Positions 1 to 9,912 of a stretch of 64,000 nucleotides of DNA are shown piece by piece; position 1 is the stretch's first letter; each line of letters begins with the position of its first letter. This DNA comes from Anaerolineaceae bacterium (GTDB taxonomy: Bacteria > Chloroflexota > Anaerolineae > Aggregatilineales > Phototrophicaceae), in contig WGMX01000028.1 in the NCBI GenBank assembly GCA_016124855.1, positions 62,001-126,000 on the forward strand, written 5' to 3'. The notes below the pieces were generated by a model. It searched no databases, was not told the DNA's origin, and was given only the letters and a program-made list of their open reading frames with translations. The position numbers and the translations under genes are program-made.

Positions 1-1790
1 AACAAACTTAAAGCATGAGCAGTCTGCCCCTGATGGCCTGCTTCGGTCGCGACTTGAAGGGATTCCTCGATATAGACTTGCCCTTTGGTATACTGACTGT
101 TCTGGAGACAATATGAACCAAGATTGAGCAAACAGGTAACAAGTGTGGCGCGATTATTGGTAATTCGTGCCAGCCCCATGCTTTGTTCCGTATATTTGTT
201 GGCCACATCAGGTTGGTTGAGATTGTAGTAAACATAGCCGAGGCGATGCATTATCCAAGATATATAGTAAGGATCATTAACTGCTTCGAATAATTCAAGA
301 CCTGCCTCTAAAGGTGTCAACGCGTCGGCGTATCGATGCATACCAATCAATGCAAAAGCCTTTACAAGATGGCAAAATGCAACCTCAAATTGGTCGTCAG
401 CTTCTAAAGCAATATCCTGCGCCAATTGAATATCAGCGAAAGGTCGTTCATAATTATCCTGATATACCCAGTGTAGATATCCCCACCTACGCGCAAGCAA
501 CCGTCCTTTTAGCAAAACATCGCTAAAAGAAATGTGAAGTCCTTGGTCAAACATTGCGATAACGTCACGGTAACGACTACCCAAATATCCAAACAGGTAC
601 AAGCTGTCAAGCATAGCGTGCAAATTGTCTGTATTTTGATGGTTAACTGACCAGTTCCATGCCTGACGAATATTGTCAAAGTCATCTTTAATCTGTTGAA
701 TGGCATTTAGCTGTTCAGGTTGCTTAAGCACAGTATCAAATTGATGCATGCTCTTTGCGAAGTACTGGCTAAATCGTGCAAGAGTTGTTTCGTTTTCGCC
801 AAAAGTGACCAATTTTTGTGCGCCATATTGCCGGAGCAATTCATGAATGTTAAAACGGGTAGCGTTTGTGGTATGAATAAGGGATTTTTCTACCAATGCG
901 AGCAAGGTTGGGAGATCGGCTCCGGCAACGAATTCTGATGCCTGTTGATCGAAACCACCACAAAAAACCGATAATTTTGCAAATGCGGATTGCTCGGCTA
1001 TAGATAACAATTTCCAGGATTGATCAAAGGTCAAACGCATACTACGATGCCGACCCTCAATATTCCTAACTGTTGTAGTAAGAAAATCAAGATCATGCTG
1101 CATCTGGACGGCAATCTGTTCTGCCGAGAGGCCTTTGAGCCATGCAGCGGCCAATTCAAGTGCTAAAGGCAGTCCATCTGCAATTTGGCAAATACGAATC
1201 ACAGCATCCAGATTAGAATCAAGGGAAAAGTTCGGCTGCATCCGCAGTGCATGGTACTGAAAGAGCTGCACAGCCTCATATTCTTCCAGATTATCGGAAT
1301 AGATACTCAATGGAGTCTGCATTCCTTGTAACGGAAATAACCATTCTTCCCGCAGGTTAAGCGTCTCGCGCGATGTCACAATTATCTTCACTTTAGGCGC
1401 ATTAGTAAGCAACTCACTGACGAAAGAGGCTTTATCCAAAAGATGCTCAAAATTATCAAGCAAGAGAAGAAGCGATTTATCGTGCAAGCGGTCATAAAGC
1501 TGGTGCTCTGGTGGCATTGCTCCGTAGAATGTTATACCTAGTGTCTGAGCAATCGAAGGCACAAGCAATTCACTACTGCTAACTGACTGTAAGCCAATAA
1601 AGTATACTCCGTGATCAAATATAGTTTGAGAAAGCTGAGCAGCTTGAATTGCCAATCGTGTTTTGCCACACCCGCCTGTGCCAGTAATTGTCAAAAGGCG
1701 GCAATCAGGATTTACCAGACGGGCACATACATCATTGACTGCTTGTGCGCGTCCGAAAAATGGACTTAGTTGAACAGGAAATTGCGACAT
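1..1790 (-). CDS. ATPase/TPR transcriptional regulator-like protein, 3' end outside window
   Basis: The reading frame opens at the ATG at 1790 and stays open to the left edge, about 596 codons, so the C-terminus is missing. The protein begins MSQFPVQLSPFFGRAQ and has a P-loop, GTGGCGKTRLA, near residue 40, then LLLLDNFEHLL as a Walker B-like segment. This is the layout of the predicted-ATPase/AfsR-type STAND regulators (NB-ARC-like ATPase followed by TPR repeats). The later part (for example DDFDNIRQAWNWSV near residue 365) matches the linker that usually precedes TPR repeats. I see no DNA-binding domain at the N-terminus; it could lie beyond the edge. A weak AAGG precedes the start. Function is inferred as signal-responsive regulation; the ligand is unknown. 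Confidence 0.75.
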   Translation of the reverse strand, partial: MSQFPVQLSPFFGRAQAVNDVCARLVNPDCRLLTITGTGGCGKTRLAIQAAQLSQTIFDHGVYFIGLQSVSSSELLVPSIAQTLGITFYGAMPPEHQLYDRLHDKSLLLLLDNFEHLLDKASFVSELLTNAPKVKIIVTSRETLNLREEWLFPLQGMQTPLSIYSDNLEEYEAVQLFQYHALRMQPNFSLDSNLDAVIRICQIADGLPLALELAAAWLKGLSAEQIAVQMQHDLDFLTTTVRNIEGRHRSMRLTFDQSWKLLSIAEQSAFAKLSVFCGGFDQQASEFVAGADLPTLLALVEKSLIHTTNATRFNIHELLRQYGAQKLVTFGENETTLARFSQYFAKSMHQFDTVLKQPEQLNAIQQIKDDFDNIRQAWNWSVNHQNTDNLHAMLDSLYLFGYLGSRYRDVIAMFDQGLHISFSDVLLKGRLLARRWGYLHWVYQDNYERPFADIQLAQDIALEADDQFEVAFCHLVKAFALIGMHRYADALTPLEAGLELFEAVNDPYYISWIMHRLGYVYYNLNQPDVANKYTEQSMGLARITNNRATLVTCLLNLGSYCLQNSQYTKGQVYIEESLQVATEAGHQGQTAHALSL

Positions 1791-2364
1791 TATATTTACC
1801 TTCATTCAGTCCTAATCCAACTCAAAAATCGTCTCTAAGATTTTACACTGGAAGATATGACGAGTTTGCTCATCGATATAATACAAGGTTCTTTACGCTT
1901 ATATCAGATCTATCTCATGCGCAGCGCGGGAAGATGAAACGAATTTGGGGAATTAACTCACTTATCAATTGACGTTCTGAACGCCACAGCAATATCCTCA
2001 GCAAGACGGTACTATCAAAATAATCGGACAAGAATGCAAAAACGCGTCGAAGTAATCTTTCTAGATCGTAATAATATTCTCAGACGGTAATAACGGGGAC
2101 TCACTTGCTAAGCAATTTTGCAGCGAAAAATCGAATATCGGCCAATGATGTATACGCTCCTGGTCATCGATTGAACATTCCTGAGACTACCACTTCAAAT
2201 ATCGCTGCCTATCCTCTACGTTCGGCATAGAATTCATTTTTCATTTAGACGAGTAATAGTCTCGATCTTCACGCTCTTGCATTATGAGAAATGTGCTGCA
2301 CCGTCATGCACGATAGCAGATGCGCTTGTGCGCATCACATTTTTGTTTCGTAACCTGTAGGAGC
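1791..2364. other. Intergenic region, divergent, no gene seen
   Basis: About 570 bases separate the divergent regulators. Only short ORFs without convincing start signals or protein-like composition are present. The region should hold the promoter of the left gene. The right-hand end contains the conserved promoter of the LuxR gene, listed separately. Confidence 0.5.
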
Positions 2365-2376
2365 GTCAGTTATACT
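2349..2376 (+). promoter_or_regulatory. Conserved promoter with -10 TATACT, probably leaderless
   Basis: TATACT at 2371-2376 lies exactly six bases before the ATG at 2383, so transcription should begin at or next to the start codon. The block CGTAACCTGT, then GAG, then GTCA, then TATACT is shared with the region upstream of the paralogous regulator (6132-6159), with identical spacing to its ATG. There is no good TTGACA -35 box. The conserved upstream block may be an activator site or a relic of the duplication. Confidence 0.6.
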
Positions 2377-2382
2377 AGTCAT

Positions 2383-4620
2383 ATGTCAACTCAAATCCTT
2401 GCCACGAAACTCTATAAACCTGTACTACGCCATGGTTCGATACTACGCCCAAGGCTGATCAATCGGTTGAATACCGGTTTTCATGGGAAATTGACACTTA
2501 TTTCTGCACCCGCCGGATTCGGAAAGACGACGCTAATCACTGAGTGGATCAGCAGTGGCGATCATGCGACCGCTTGGCTTTCCCTAGATGAGAGTGACAG
2601 CGCACCGGTTCGATTTCTAAACTACTTCGTCGCGGCATTAGAGACAATAGCCCCCCAGATTGGCGCGCGTGTCAGTAATGCGCTCCGTTCGCCCCAACCA
2701 CCGCCTATCGACTCGTTGCTGACACAGCTGTTGAATGCGATTGCGACAATACCTGTTAATTTTGTGCTCGTTTTGGATGACTATCATGTGATAGACAGCA
2801 CAGAAATTGACTCAGCCCTGAGCTTTTTGATCGACAACCTGCCCTCACAGATGCATCTGATCATCAGTACCCGTGAAGATCCACCTTTGCCACTGGCGCG
2901 TCTACGAGCGCGTGGTCAGCTAACCGAACTGCGCGCAGCAGAACTGCGCTTCACAAGCCATGAGGCTACCGCGTTTCTCAATCAGACAATGGGTCTAGCA
3001 CTTTCATCAGAGGCTGTCGAAGCGCTGGAACATCGTACCGAAGGCTGGATTGTGGGTCTGCAGTTGGCAGCGCTATCTATGCAAGGCCAGCCAGATGCGC
3101 ATCAATTCATCCAGTCGTTCACTAGCAGCCATCACTTTGTGCTTGATTACCTGATTGAAGAAGTTTTAAATCATCAGCCACCATACATACACGATTTTCT
3201 GCTGAAGACTGCCATTTTACAGCAGCTTTGCGGCTCATTGTGCGATGCTATCCTGCAAGATGCCAGCCCTTCAGGCGTGAATACGCTCGAACGCATCCGA
3301 CAGGCAAATCTGTTTTTAATTCCGCTCGATAATGAGCGGCAATGGTATCGCTATCACCATCTCTTCGGCGATTTGATACGAAAACGCTTACATGAATCGC
3401 CCCATATAGATGTAAAAATGCTGCATAGTCGAGCCAGCGCATGGTATGAGGCCAATAGACTTGAGATGGAGGCATTTCACCACGCGGTGGCGGCCGATGA
3501 TATTGTACGTAGTGAGCGGCTGATTGAGGGACATGGCACCGCCCTATACCTTCGTGGAGGCTTCGCACCGATTTTACGCTGGTTTGATTCGCTTCCGCAG
3601 TCTGCATTCGACGAAAGACCCTCATTATGGGTGACCTATGCAGCTGCATCGACTGTTGCAGGACAGCAAATTGATCGTATTGAAGATCGATTGTTGGCCG
3701 CAGAAATCGCGTTGCAAAACGACTCACATACTGCCAGAAACCGTGTTTTACTTGGGCAGATTGCCGCTGTTCGCAGTATGCTGGCTGTTCCGCACGGTGA
3801 CATTGAGTCGATGTTGTCAAAGTCGAAACTTGCGCTTGAAATGCTTCCTACCGACAGTCTCTCGATGCGTTTGTTCGCATTGTGGACAAATGGAATGGCA
3901 CACCAGCTTAGTGGTGAAGACGAGATAGCCCGGCAAATTTACGCGGAAATCATTTCTATCGGCGAGGCAGCAGGCAACACAATGATGGTTCTGGCGGTTT
4001 TGACTAATCTTGGGCAGCTTCAGGAGGAGGATAATCAGCTTGATCAAGCGCAGGTATCCTATCAGCGCGTGCTGGCACTCGTTGGCGAACCACCTTGGCC
4101 GATGGCTTGTGAAGCTTACTTGGGTCTCGCCCGTATTCACTACGTTTGGAATGACTTGGAGCAGGCCGAAGAATTCGGCCTACAGGGATATGAACTGGGA
4201 CGCCAGATTGAAAATGTGAACACTCCCATCAAGTCCGGCATCTTACTGGCACGTGTGCGCATCGCACGCGGTGAGCTGAACGGCGCAGCATCCATACTGG
4301 AGGAAAGTGAGCGGCTCGTCAAGCAGCGCGGGTTTACTGACAAAATGCCGGAGATTCGAGTAGAGCGGACTAGAATCCAACAATTCATAACAATAGGCAA
4401 TCCAACGCCTGTATCTCAGTCCCTTGTCGAGCCATTGAGTGAACGCGAGTTAGAAGTGCTGCGGCTTGTCGCCGACGGACTTTCTAACCGCGAAATCGGT
4501 GAACAATTGTTTCTAGCACTGGATACTGTCAAAGGCCATAATCGCCGCATCTATGCCAAGTTAGGTGTACAACGCCGGACTGAGGCAGTCGCCCGCGCCA
4601 AGGAACTTTGTTTGCTCTAG
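2383..4620 (+). CDS. LuxR-family MalT-type ATP-dependent transcriptional regulator (copy A)
   Basis: The protein is 745 residues. The start MSTQILATKLYKP is the usual N-terminus of the family; an in-frame ATG at 2320 is possible but less likely because a promoter lies between. Domains in order: STAND ATPase with Walker A APAGFGKTT near residue 42 and Walker B FVLVLDDYH near 130; winged-helix and helical arm; TPR-like solenoid; C-terminal LuxR/GerE helix-turn-helix (LSERELEVLRLVADGLS, about 680-740). Members bind an inducer in the TPR region and activate transcription. Compared with copy B (6166-8805), about 120 residues are missing between the TPR arm and the HTH, so inducer sensing may differ. 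It probably controls the downstream small protein and oxidoreductase. Confidence 0.85.
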   Translation: MSTQILATKLYKPVLRHGSILRPRLINRLNTGFHGKLTLISAPAGFGKTTLITEWISSGDHATAWLSLDESDSAPVRFLNYFVAALETIAPQIGARVSNALRSPQPPPIDSLLTQLLNAIATIPVNFVLVLDDYHVIDSTEIDSALSFLIDNLPSQMHLIISTREDPPLPLARLRARGQLTELRAAELRFTSHEATAFLNQTMGLALSSEAVEALEHRTEGWIVGLQLAALSMQGQPDAHQFIQSFTSSHHFVLDYLIEEVLNHQPPYIHDFLLKTAILQQLCGSLCDAILQDASPSGVNTLERIRQANLFLIPLDNERQWYRYHHLFGDLIRKRLHESPHIDVKMLHSRASAWYEANRLEMEAFHHAVAADDIVRSERLIEGHGTALYLRGGFAPILRWFDSLPQSAFDERPSLWVTYAAASTVAGQQIDRIEDRLLAAEIALQNDSHTARNRVLLGQIAAVRSMLAVPHGDIESMLSKSKLALEMLPTDSLSMRLFALWTNGMAHQLSGEDEIARQIYAEIISIGEAAGNTMMVLAVLTNLGQLQEEDNQLDQAQVSYQRVLALVGEPPWPMACEAYLGLARIHYVWNDLEQAEEFGLQGYELGRQIENVNTPIKSGILLARVRIARGELNGAASILEESERLVKQRGFTDKMPEIRVERTRIQQFITIGNPTPVSQSLVEPLSERELEVLRLVADGLSNREIGEQLFLALDTVKGHNRRIYAKLGVQRRTEAVARAKELCLL

Positions 4621-4730
4621 CCCACTAAACAACACCCCCGAACAACACCAAAGTGTCTACACGCTAACACTGTCCTTGGCATATGCTTGTCTCAACTTGA
4701 TCGAGGATGAGCAAACCAGTAGGAAACACG

Positions 4731-4991
4731 ATGGAAGACACTCAAAACAAACAAGAACCAATCACTTATCACATCCAGTTGCAAGGCCACTTGGACAGCG
4801 GATGGGGCAATCGGTTCGGCGATGTGACCGTTACATTCAACGACGACGGCACAGCCCTGCTCATCGGCGAGGTAATTGACCAAGCGGCTCTACACGGGCT
4901 ACTCAAGAAAGTACGTGATTTGGGTCTGCCGTTGATCTCAGTTAATCGTGTGAACCCCGGCGCAGGCGACAAGCCGGCTGTCAAATCGTAA
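4731..4991 (+). CDS. Conserved small protein paired with oxidoreductase (copy A)
   Basis: The protein is 86 residues from ATG 4731 (preceded by AGGAA five bases upstream); an ATG at 4707 in frame would add eight residues. It is homologous to the protein at 9913-10158: both have Y-x-I-x-x-x-GHL near the start and end in DQ-ALHGLL-KVRD-GLPLISVN. There is no signal peptide or membrane segment. Both copies sit next to an MDR-family oxidoreductase and a LuxR regulator, which suggests a shared role, but no biochemical function is known to me. The conserved H and D residues in the C-terminal half could bind a ligand or partner; this is a guess. Confidence 0.7.
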   Translation: MEDTQNKQEPITYHIQLQGHLDSGWGNRFGDVTVTFNDDGTALLIGEVIDQAALHGLLKKVRDLGLPLISVNRVNPGAGDKPAVKS

Positions 4992-5029
4992 ATAGTTGAG
5001 TTCAGTTTAAGATAGAAAGAGGTACTTCA

Positions 5030-6022
5030 ATGAACAGCACGATGAAAGCAGTTATGTACACCCAATACGGATCAGCGGATGTGCTTCAACTCAATGAGGT
5101 TGATAAACCCATCCCCGCCGACAATGAGATCCTCATCAAAATACACGCGACCACAGTTGCGTCAACTGACGCCATCTTTCGGGCAGGCAGCGACTTCATG
5201 GCAAGAATGTTCACCGGTCTCATCAAACCTAAACCCACGATACCCGGGGGGGCATTTGCGGGTGAAATCAAGGCAGTCGGCAAGGACGTCAAGCGCTTTC
5301 AAGTCGGGGATCAGGTTTTCGGAACTGCTGACCCTAGTACAGGTGCTCATGCGGAGTATCTTAAACTGCCGGAAGATCGAGCCATCGCCCTCAAACCGGA
5401 ACACATGACTTATGAAGAAGCTGTGGCGATTCATCCGGGTGCACTGACCGCTTTGCCCAACCTGCAAGGGGCCGCAAATCTTCAGGCAGGGCAGAAAATC
5501 CTGATCATCGGCGCATCGGGCAGTATTGGGTCGAGTGCGGTTCAGCTTGCGAAGCACTTCGGGGCAGAGGTCACCGGTGTATGCAGTACGGCGAATGTGG
5601 AGCTGGTCAAATCGCTTGGCGCTGACAAGGTCATTGATTACAAAAAAGAGGACTACACTCACAGTCGAGAGAACTATGACGTCGTGTTTGATACCGTTGG
5701 AAAGAGTTCATTTTGGCAGGCTAGACGCGTCCTTAAAACAGGCGGCCTTTATCTGACAACGATCATTTCGCCGACCATTCTTCCCCTGATGCTATGGACT
5801 TCAAAGTTCGGTAGTAAAAAGGCAAAGATTGTGTTTGCAGGGTTACGGCCAGCAAATGAGAAGAACGGCTATCTGGGTCTGCTGCTGGAGCTAGTCGAAG
5901 CAGGACACTTCAAACCGGTTATTGATCGCCATTACCCGTTGGAACAAATTGCCGAGGCACACCGGTATGTCGAGACAGGGCGCAAAAAAGGCAATGTGGT
6001 TATCACGGTAGCACAGTCGTAA
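5030..6022 (+). CDS. NAD(P)-dependent alcohol dehydrogenase / quinone oxidoreductase-like (MDR family, copy A)
   Basis: The protein is 330 residues. It has an N-terminal GroES-like domain (MKAVMYTQYGSADVLQL) and a Rossmann domain with GASGSIGSSAVQLAK near residue 160. It ends with the usual HRYVETGRKKGNVVI segment of zinc-free medium-chain dehydrogenases. The cysteine cluster of zinc-binding ADHs is absent, as in quinone oxidoreductases. The likely reaction is NADPH-dependent reduction of a quinone or enone; the substrate is unknown. GAGG lies about ten bases before the ATG at 5030; ATG 5042 is an alternative. It is 38 bases after the small protein gene, probably in one operon under the upstream LuxR regulator. 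Confidence 0.85.
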   Translation: MNSTMKAVMYTQYGSADVLQLNEVDKPIPADNEILIKIHATTVASTDAIFRAGSDFMARMFTGLIKPKPTIPGGAFAGEIKAVGKDVKRFQVGDQVFGTADPSTGAHAEYLKLPEDRAIALKPEHMTYEEAVAIHPGALTALPNLQGAANLQAGQKILIIGASGSIGSSAVQLAKHFGAEVTGVCSTANVELVKSLGADKVIDYKKEDYTHSRENYDVVFDTVGKSSFWQARRVLKTGGLYLTTIISPTILPLMLWTSKFGSKKAKIVFAGLRPANEKNGYLGLLLELVEAGHFKPVIDRHYPLEQIAEAHRYVETGRKKGNVVITVAQS

Positions 6023-6131
6023 TGGCTGAATGTCGATCAGTTCTCAATTAGTTTTTCCCTCGAAAAACTGAGTCAAGCCCAATGATAGCCAGACACTGTT
6101 CATTGAAGACCAGTTTCGGGACGTCATTTCT

Positions 6132-6159
6132 CGTAACCTGTGTGAGTGTCAACTATACT
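6132..6159 (+). promoter_or_regulatory. Conserved promoter with -10 TATACT, probably leaderless
   Basis: TATACT at 6154-6159 precedes the ATG at 6166 by six bases, the same geometry as at 2371-2383. The upstream block CGTAACCTGT/GAG/GTCA is also conserved between the two sites. No Shine-Dalgarno sequence fits in the space, so a leaderless mRNA is likely. Confidence 0.6.
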
Positions 6160-6165
6160 TTCTGC

Positions 6166-8805
6166 ATGTCAACAACAATTCTCGCAACAAAACTCTACAA
6201 ACTTATGTTGCGTCCGGGCTCGGTACTGCGTCCGAGGCTGATCGAACGACTGAACGCAGGTTTGTCTGGCAAACTGACATTGATGTCCGCGCCCGCCGGA
6301 TTCGGCAAAACGACACTGGTTTCAGAATGGATAAGCAATAGCGATCATGCGTCAGCCTGTTTGACTCTAGATGAGAATGACAGTGACCCGTTCCGGTTCC
6401 TGACTTACTTAATCGCGGCTTTGGAAACAATTGCCCCAAAGATGGGCGCAGGCATCAGGCATAAAATGGGTTCGCCGCAGCCACCACCTATCGACTCAGT
6501 GCTGACGCCACTCCTGAATGCGATTGCGTCAATATCTGATGATTTTGTACTCATTTTGGATGATTATCACCTGCTGGACAGTACAGAAATTGACTCGGCA
6601 TTGAGCTTTCTGATTGACAACCAGCCGCCACAGATGCATCTTGTAATTGCCACACGCGAAGATCCGCGCTTACCCCTAGCGCGTCTGCGGGCGCATGGTC
6701 AGCTAACTGAAATTCGCGCCGCTGATCTGCGCTTTACAGCAGACGAAGCATCTGAGTTTCTAAATAGCACGATGGGATTAAACCTGTCTTCCGGTGACGT
6801 CGCCGCATTAGAGCGCCGTACGGAAGGTTGGATCGCAGGATTGCAGTTGGCAGCTATATCGATGCAAGGACAGCAGGATAACCGTCGATTTATCGAGTCA
6901 TTTTCGGGCAACCATCACTTTGTGCTAGACTATTTGATGGAGGAAGTGCTGAATCGACAACCATCCCACATTCAGAATTTTCTGCTGAAAACGTCGATTT
7001 TGGAGCGGTTTTGTGGCCCGCTGTGCGCGGCGATTTTGAGGCAAGACGATGAAGATGCCCTCGCAACGATAGAACACATCCGACAGGCGAATCTGTTTTT
7101 AATCCCTCTCGACAATGAGCGCCGCTGGTATCGTTATCATTACCTATTTGCGGATTTATTGCGACAACGATTATTACGCGATAGCACAGGTCATTCCACA
7201 GATGATGTTAATGAATTACATACACAAGCAAGTATCTGGTATGAAACTTACGGTCTGGAGATTGAGGCATTCCAACATGCAATAGCAATCAATGATATTG
7301 AACGGGCCAAACATCTGATTGAAAGTGAGGGTACACCGCTGTACCTTCGTGGTATCGTGAAGCCGATATTTCATTGGCTTGAATCTCTCTCCCATCACAT
7401 TTTGGATACTCACCCTTCGCTATGGGTAGTTTATGCCTCAACACTTATGTTGACTGGTCAACACACATCTGTTGAGCAAAAACTTATTGAAGCTGAAAAT
7501 GCCTTGCAAAATACCCAACTTGATGACACGACGCAAGACATCGTGGGACGTATTGCTTCAATGCGAGCAACCTTGGCAGTTATTCAAAATGATGTGGAAG
7601 CCATGATTTTTCATTCAAACGATGCTTTGGAGCGTTTACATCCTGAAAATTTACCTATTCGTATCGCGTCATACTGGACACGCGGATACGCCTATCAATT
7701 GCAGGGTAGTTATCGGATGGCGCGTAATTCTTACTATGATGTTCTCCAGTTAAGTGAGTCTGGCGAAAATTCTTTTTATGTTATTGCTGCGACGATCAGC
7801 CTTGGACAGTTACAAGAATTAGATAATCAGCTTCATCAAGCAAGCGAGAGTTATCAAAGTGCAATAACGTTATCTGGCAAACCATCGCACCCAATTGCCT
7901 CTCAAGCATTTCTTGGATTAGCACCCATAAACTATCAATGGAATTATTTAGAGTTAGCTCAAGATTACGGGAAAAAATGTCATGAACTCCTGCAACAAAT
8001 GGACAATACCGACACAACAGCCTCTTACAAAGTTTTCCTCGGTTATTTGCACCTGTCTCGAAGAGACTTCACTAGTGCAAGTGATACCTTGGATGAGGCT
8101 GAAGCCTTTGTTCGTCAAAATAACTTCATGTTTCGACTATCCGATATTGTTGAGGCACAAATCCGAGTCTTGATTTATCGGGATAATCTAACTACTGCTT
8201 TACAATTGGCCGAAGGCCACAATCTATCAATCAGTCAAGCCAGAATATATCTTGCTCAAAAGAACGCTTCCAGAGCATTGCAGATACTAGACCCATTCAT
8301 ACAAAAGGCGAAGGAAGCGGGATTGCAGAATGAATTGCTCAAGGGATTGGTACTGCAGGCGGTTGTATACAGTGTATTGAACCAAGAAGATAATGCGTTG
8401 GAAGTCTTGGATGAATCACTGGCATTAGCCACGCGTGGGGGAGTTATTCGTATCTTTGTTGACGAAGGTTTGCCAATGGCACAACTACTCCAGATCGCAC
8501 ATAGTAGAGGACTTCGCCAAGATTATGTAACTCAGTTAATTTCTAATTTCTCAATGCCGAATGGTGAGCCATCGTCAGCATCTCAGATAATTAAACCTGC
8601 ATCGCAATGGATTGATCCACTCAGTCAGCGTGAAATTGAGGTACTGCAACTGATTGCAAGTGGTTTGACCAATCAAGACATTGCCAACCGGCTGTATATC
8701 TCATTACACACCGCAAAGGTTCACGCGCGCAATATCTTCAGCAAACTGGCAGTCAAGAACCGAACACAGGCAGTTGCAAAGGGGGCAAAGCTCTGGGCAT
8801 TCTGA
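6166..8805 (+). CDS. LuxR-family MalT-type ATP-dependent transcriptional regulator (copy B)
   Basis: The protein is 879 residues, the usual full length for the family. It starts MSTTILATKLYK and has Walker A APAGFGKTT near residue 42 and Walker B FVLILDDYH near 130. A long TPR solenoid follows (about 400-790), then a GerE-type HTH (LSQREIEVLQLIASGLT) at the C-terminus. It is closely similar to copy A over the ATPase and first TPR half, and keeps the last TPR segment that copy A lacks (the ARIYLAQKNASRALQIL region). It is followed after 155 bases by its own oxidoreductase and small protein genes, which it probably regulates. Confidence 0.88.
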   Translation: MSTTILATKLYKLMLRPGSVLRPRLIERLNAGLSGKLTLMSAPAGFGKTTLVSEWISNSDHASACLTLDENDSDPFRFLTYLIAALETIAPKMGAGIRHKMGSPQPPPIDSVLTPLLNAIASISDDFVLILDDYHLLDSTEIDSALSFLIDNQPPQMHLVIATREDPRLPLARLRAHGQLTEIRAADLRFTADEASEFLNSTMGLNLSSGDVAALERRTEGWIAGLQLAAISMQGQQDNRRFIESFSGNHHFVLDYLMEEVLNRQPSHIQNFLLKTSILERFCGPLCAAILRQDDEDALATIEHIRQANLFLIPLDNERRWYRYHYLFADLLRQRLLRDSTGHSTDDVNELHTQASIWYETYGLEIEAFQHAIAINDIERAKHLIESEGTPLYLRGIVKPIFHWLESLSHHILDTHPSLWVVYASTLMLTGQHTSVEQKLIEAENALQNTQLDDTTQDIVGRIASMRATLAVIQNDVEAMIFHSNDALERLHPENLPIRIASYWTRGYAYQLQGSYRMARNSYYDVLQLSESGENSFYVIAATISLGQLQELDNQLHQASESYQSAITLSGKPSHPIASQAFLGLAPINYQWNYLELAQDYGKKCHELLQQMDNTDTTASYKVFLGYLHLSRRDFTSASDTLDEAEAFVRQNNFMFRLSDIVEAQIRVLIYRDNLTTALQLAEGHNLSISQARIYLAQKNASRALQILDPFIQKAKEAGLQNELLKGLVLQAVVYSVLNQEDNALEVLDESLALATRGGVIRIFVDEGLPMAQLLQIAHSRGLRQDYVTQLISNFSMPNGEPSSASQIIKPASQWIDPLSQREIEVLQLIASGLTNQDIANRLYISLHTAKVHARNIFSKLAVKNRTQAVAKGAKLWAF

Positions 8806-8960
8806 CGGCGGACTAACGACCGTCGACTTCTCTCTCCAACCTTGAGAATAATCCTCCGAATAATTCTTTCGAGGTATGACATCCCCCTAGTTATCCGAGT
8901 ATCTTGTGAACATAGCATCCAACGCACACAATCACAGATTACAAAAAGGGAGACCAATCC

Positions 8961-9899
8961 ATGAAAGCAATTATCTGCACAAAATACGGCTCAGCGGACT
9001 ATCTCGAACTACAAGATGTTCCAAAACCCACGCCGAAGAATAACGAAGTCCTCATTAAGATGCACGCGACGTCAGTCACCACGAGCGATGTCCTTATGCA
9101 AGCGCTGAATGCAAACCTAATGTTCAAGATCATCATTCAGATAGCGATGGGGTTTGGTAAGCCGCGCAACCCGATTCTCGGTATGGTCGGGGCGGGCAAA
9201 GTGGAGTCCGTCGGCAAGGACGTAACCGCCTTCAAGCCGGGAGATAGCGTGTTCGCCTACGGTTCCATCTCCATGTCAAAGATTCGATGGAGGTTCTATG
9301 GCGAGTATATGTGCCTGCCGGAAGACTGGAATATCGCTCACAAGCCAGAAGCCCTGACATTTGAAGAGGCAACCGCGATTCCCTACGGCACACTGCTGGC
9401 GATGCACGTTATGGAAAAAGCGATCATACAGCCGGGACAAAAGGTGTTGATTTACGGCGCGTCCGGCAGCATTGGTACTATGGCAGTTCAGCTTGCCAAG
9501 CACGCCGGGGCCGAAGTGACCGCCGTATGCAGCAACCGCAACTTCGACATGGTGACATCGCTCGGCGCAGATAAGGTGATTGACTACACCCACGATGGTG
9601 CTGTTGCTCAACTGGAGCGTTACGACTGGGTGTTGGATACCGTCGGCAATACGAAGACATCACCGTTGAACGACGCAAGCAAAACCTCCCTGGCAGCTAA
9701 TGGGCAATATCTCTCGGTAGATAAAGGCATGCCAACAACCAACCACGACAAGTTCCTACGGGTGAAAGAATTGGCAGAGCTTGGGGTACTGAAACCCATT
9801 ATTGACCGCTGCTACTCGCTCGAAGAGATGGTCGAGGCCCACAAATATGTTGAGACGGGGCATAAGCGTGGCAATGTGATCGTGACCATCGGTACATAA
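8961..9899 (+). CDS. NAD(P)-dependent alcohol dehydrogenase / quinone oxidoreductase-like (MDR family, copy B)
   Basis: The protein is 312 residues, a zinc-free MDR fold: GroES-like start MKAIICTKYGSADYLEL, glycine-rich GASGSIGTMAVQLAK near residue 160, and C-terminal HKYVETGHKRGNVIVT. It is homologous to the enzyme at 5030-6022. GGGAG lies eight bases before the ATG. It is followed after 13 bases by the small conserved protein gene, so gene order in this cassette is the reverse of cassette A. The substrate is unknown. Confidence 0.85.
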   Translation: MKAIICTKYGSADYLELQDVPKPTPKNNEVLIKMHATSVTTSDVLMQALNANLMFKIIIQIAMGFGKPRNPILGMVGAGKVESVGKDVTAFKPGDSVFAYGSISMSKIRWRFYGEYMCLPEDWNIAHKPEALTFEEATAIPYGTLLAMHVMEKAIIQPGQKVLIYGASGSIGTMAVQLAKHAGAEVTAVCSNRNFDMVTSLGADKVIDYTHDGAVAQLERYDWVLDTVGNTKTSPLNDASKTSLAANGQYLSVDKGMPTTNHDKFLRVKELAELGVLKPIIDRCYSLEEMVEAHKYVETGHKRGNVIVTIGT

Positions 9900-9912
9900 C
9901 TGTAATAGGGAC

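Noticed and set aside
3248..3820. 190-codon minus-strand ORF inside the LuxR gene.
   Set aside because: It lies wholly within a clear coding gene in another frame, with no start signal of its own.
5162..5662. 166-codon minus-strand ORF inside the oxidoreductase gene.
   Set aside because: Shadow of the real gene, whose Rossmann motifs fix the coding frame.
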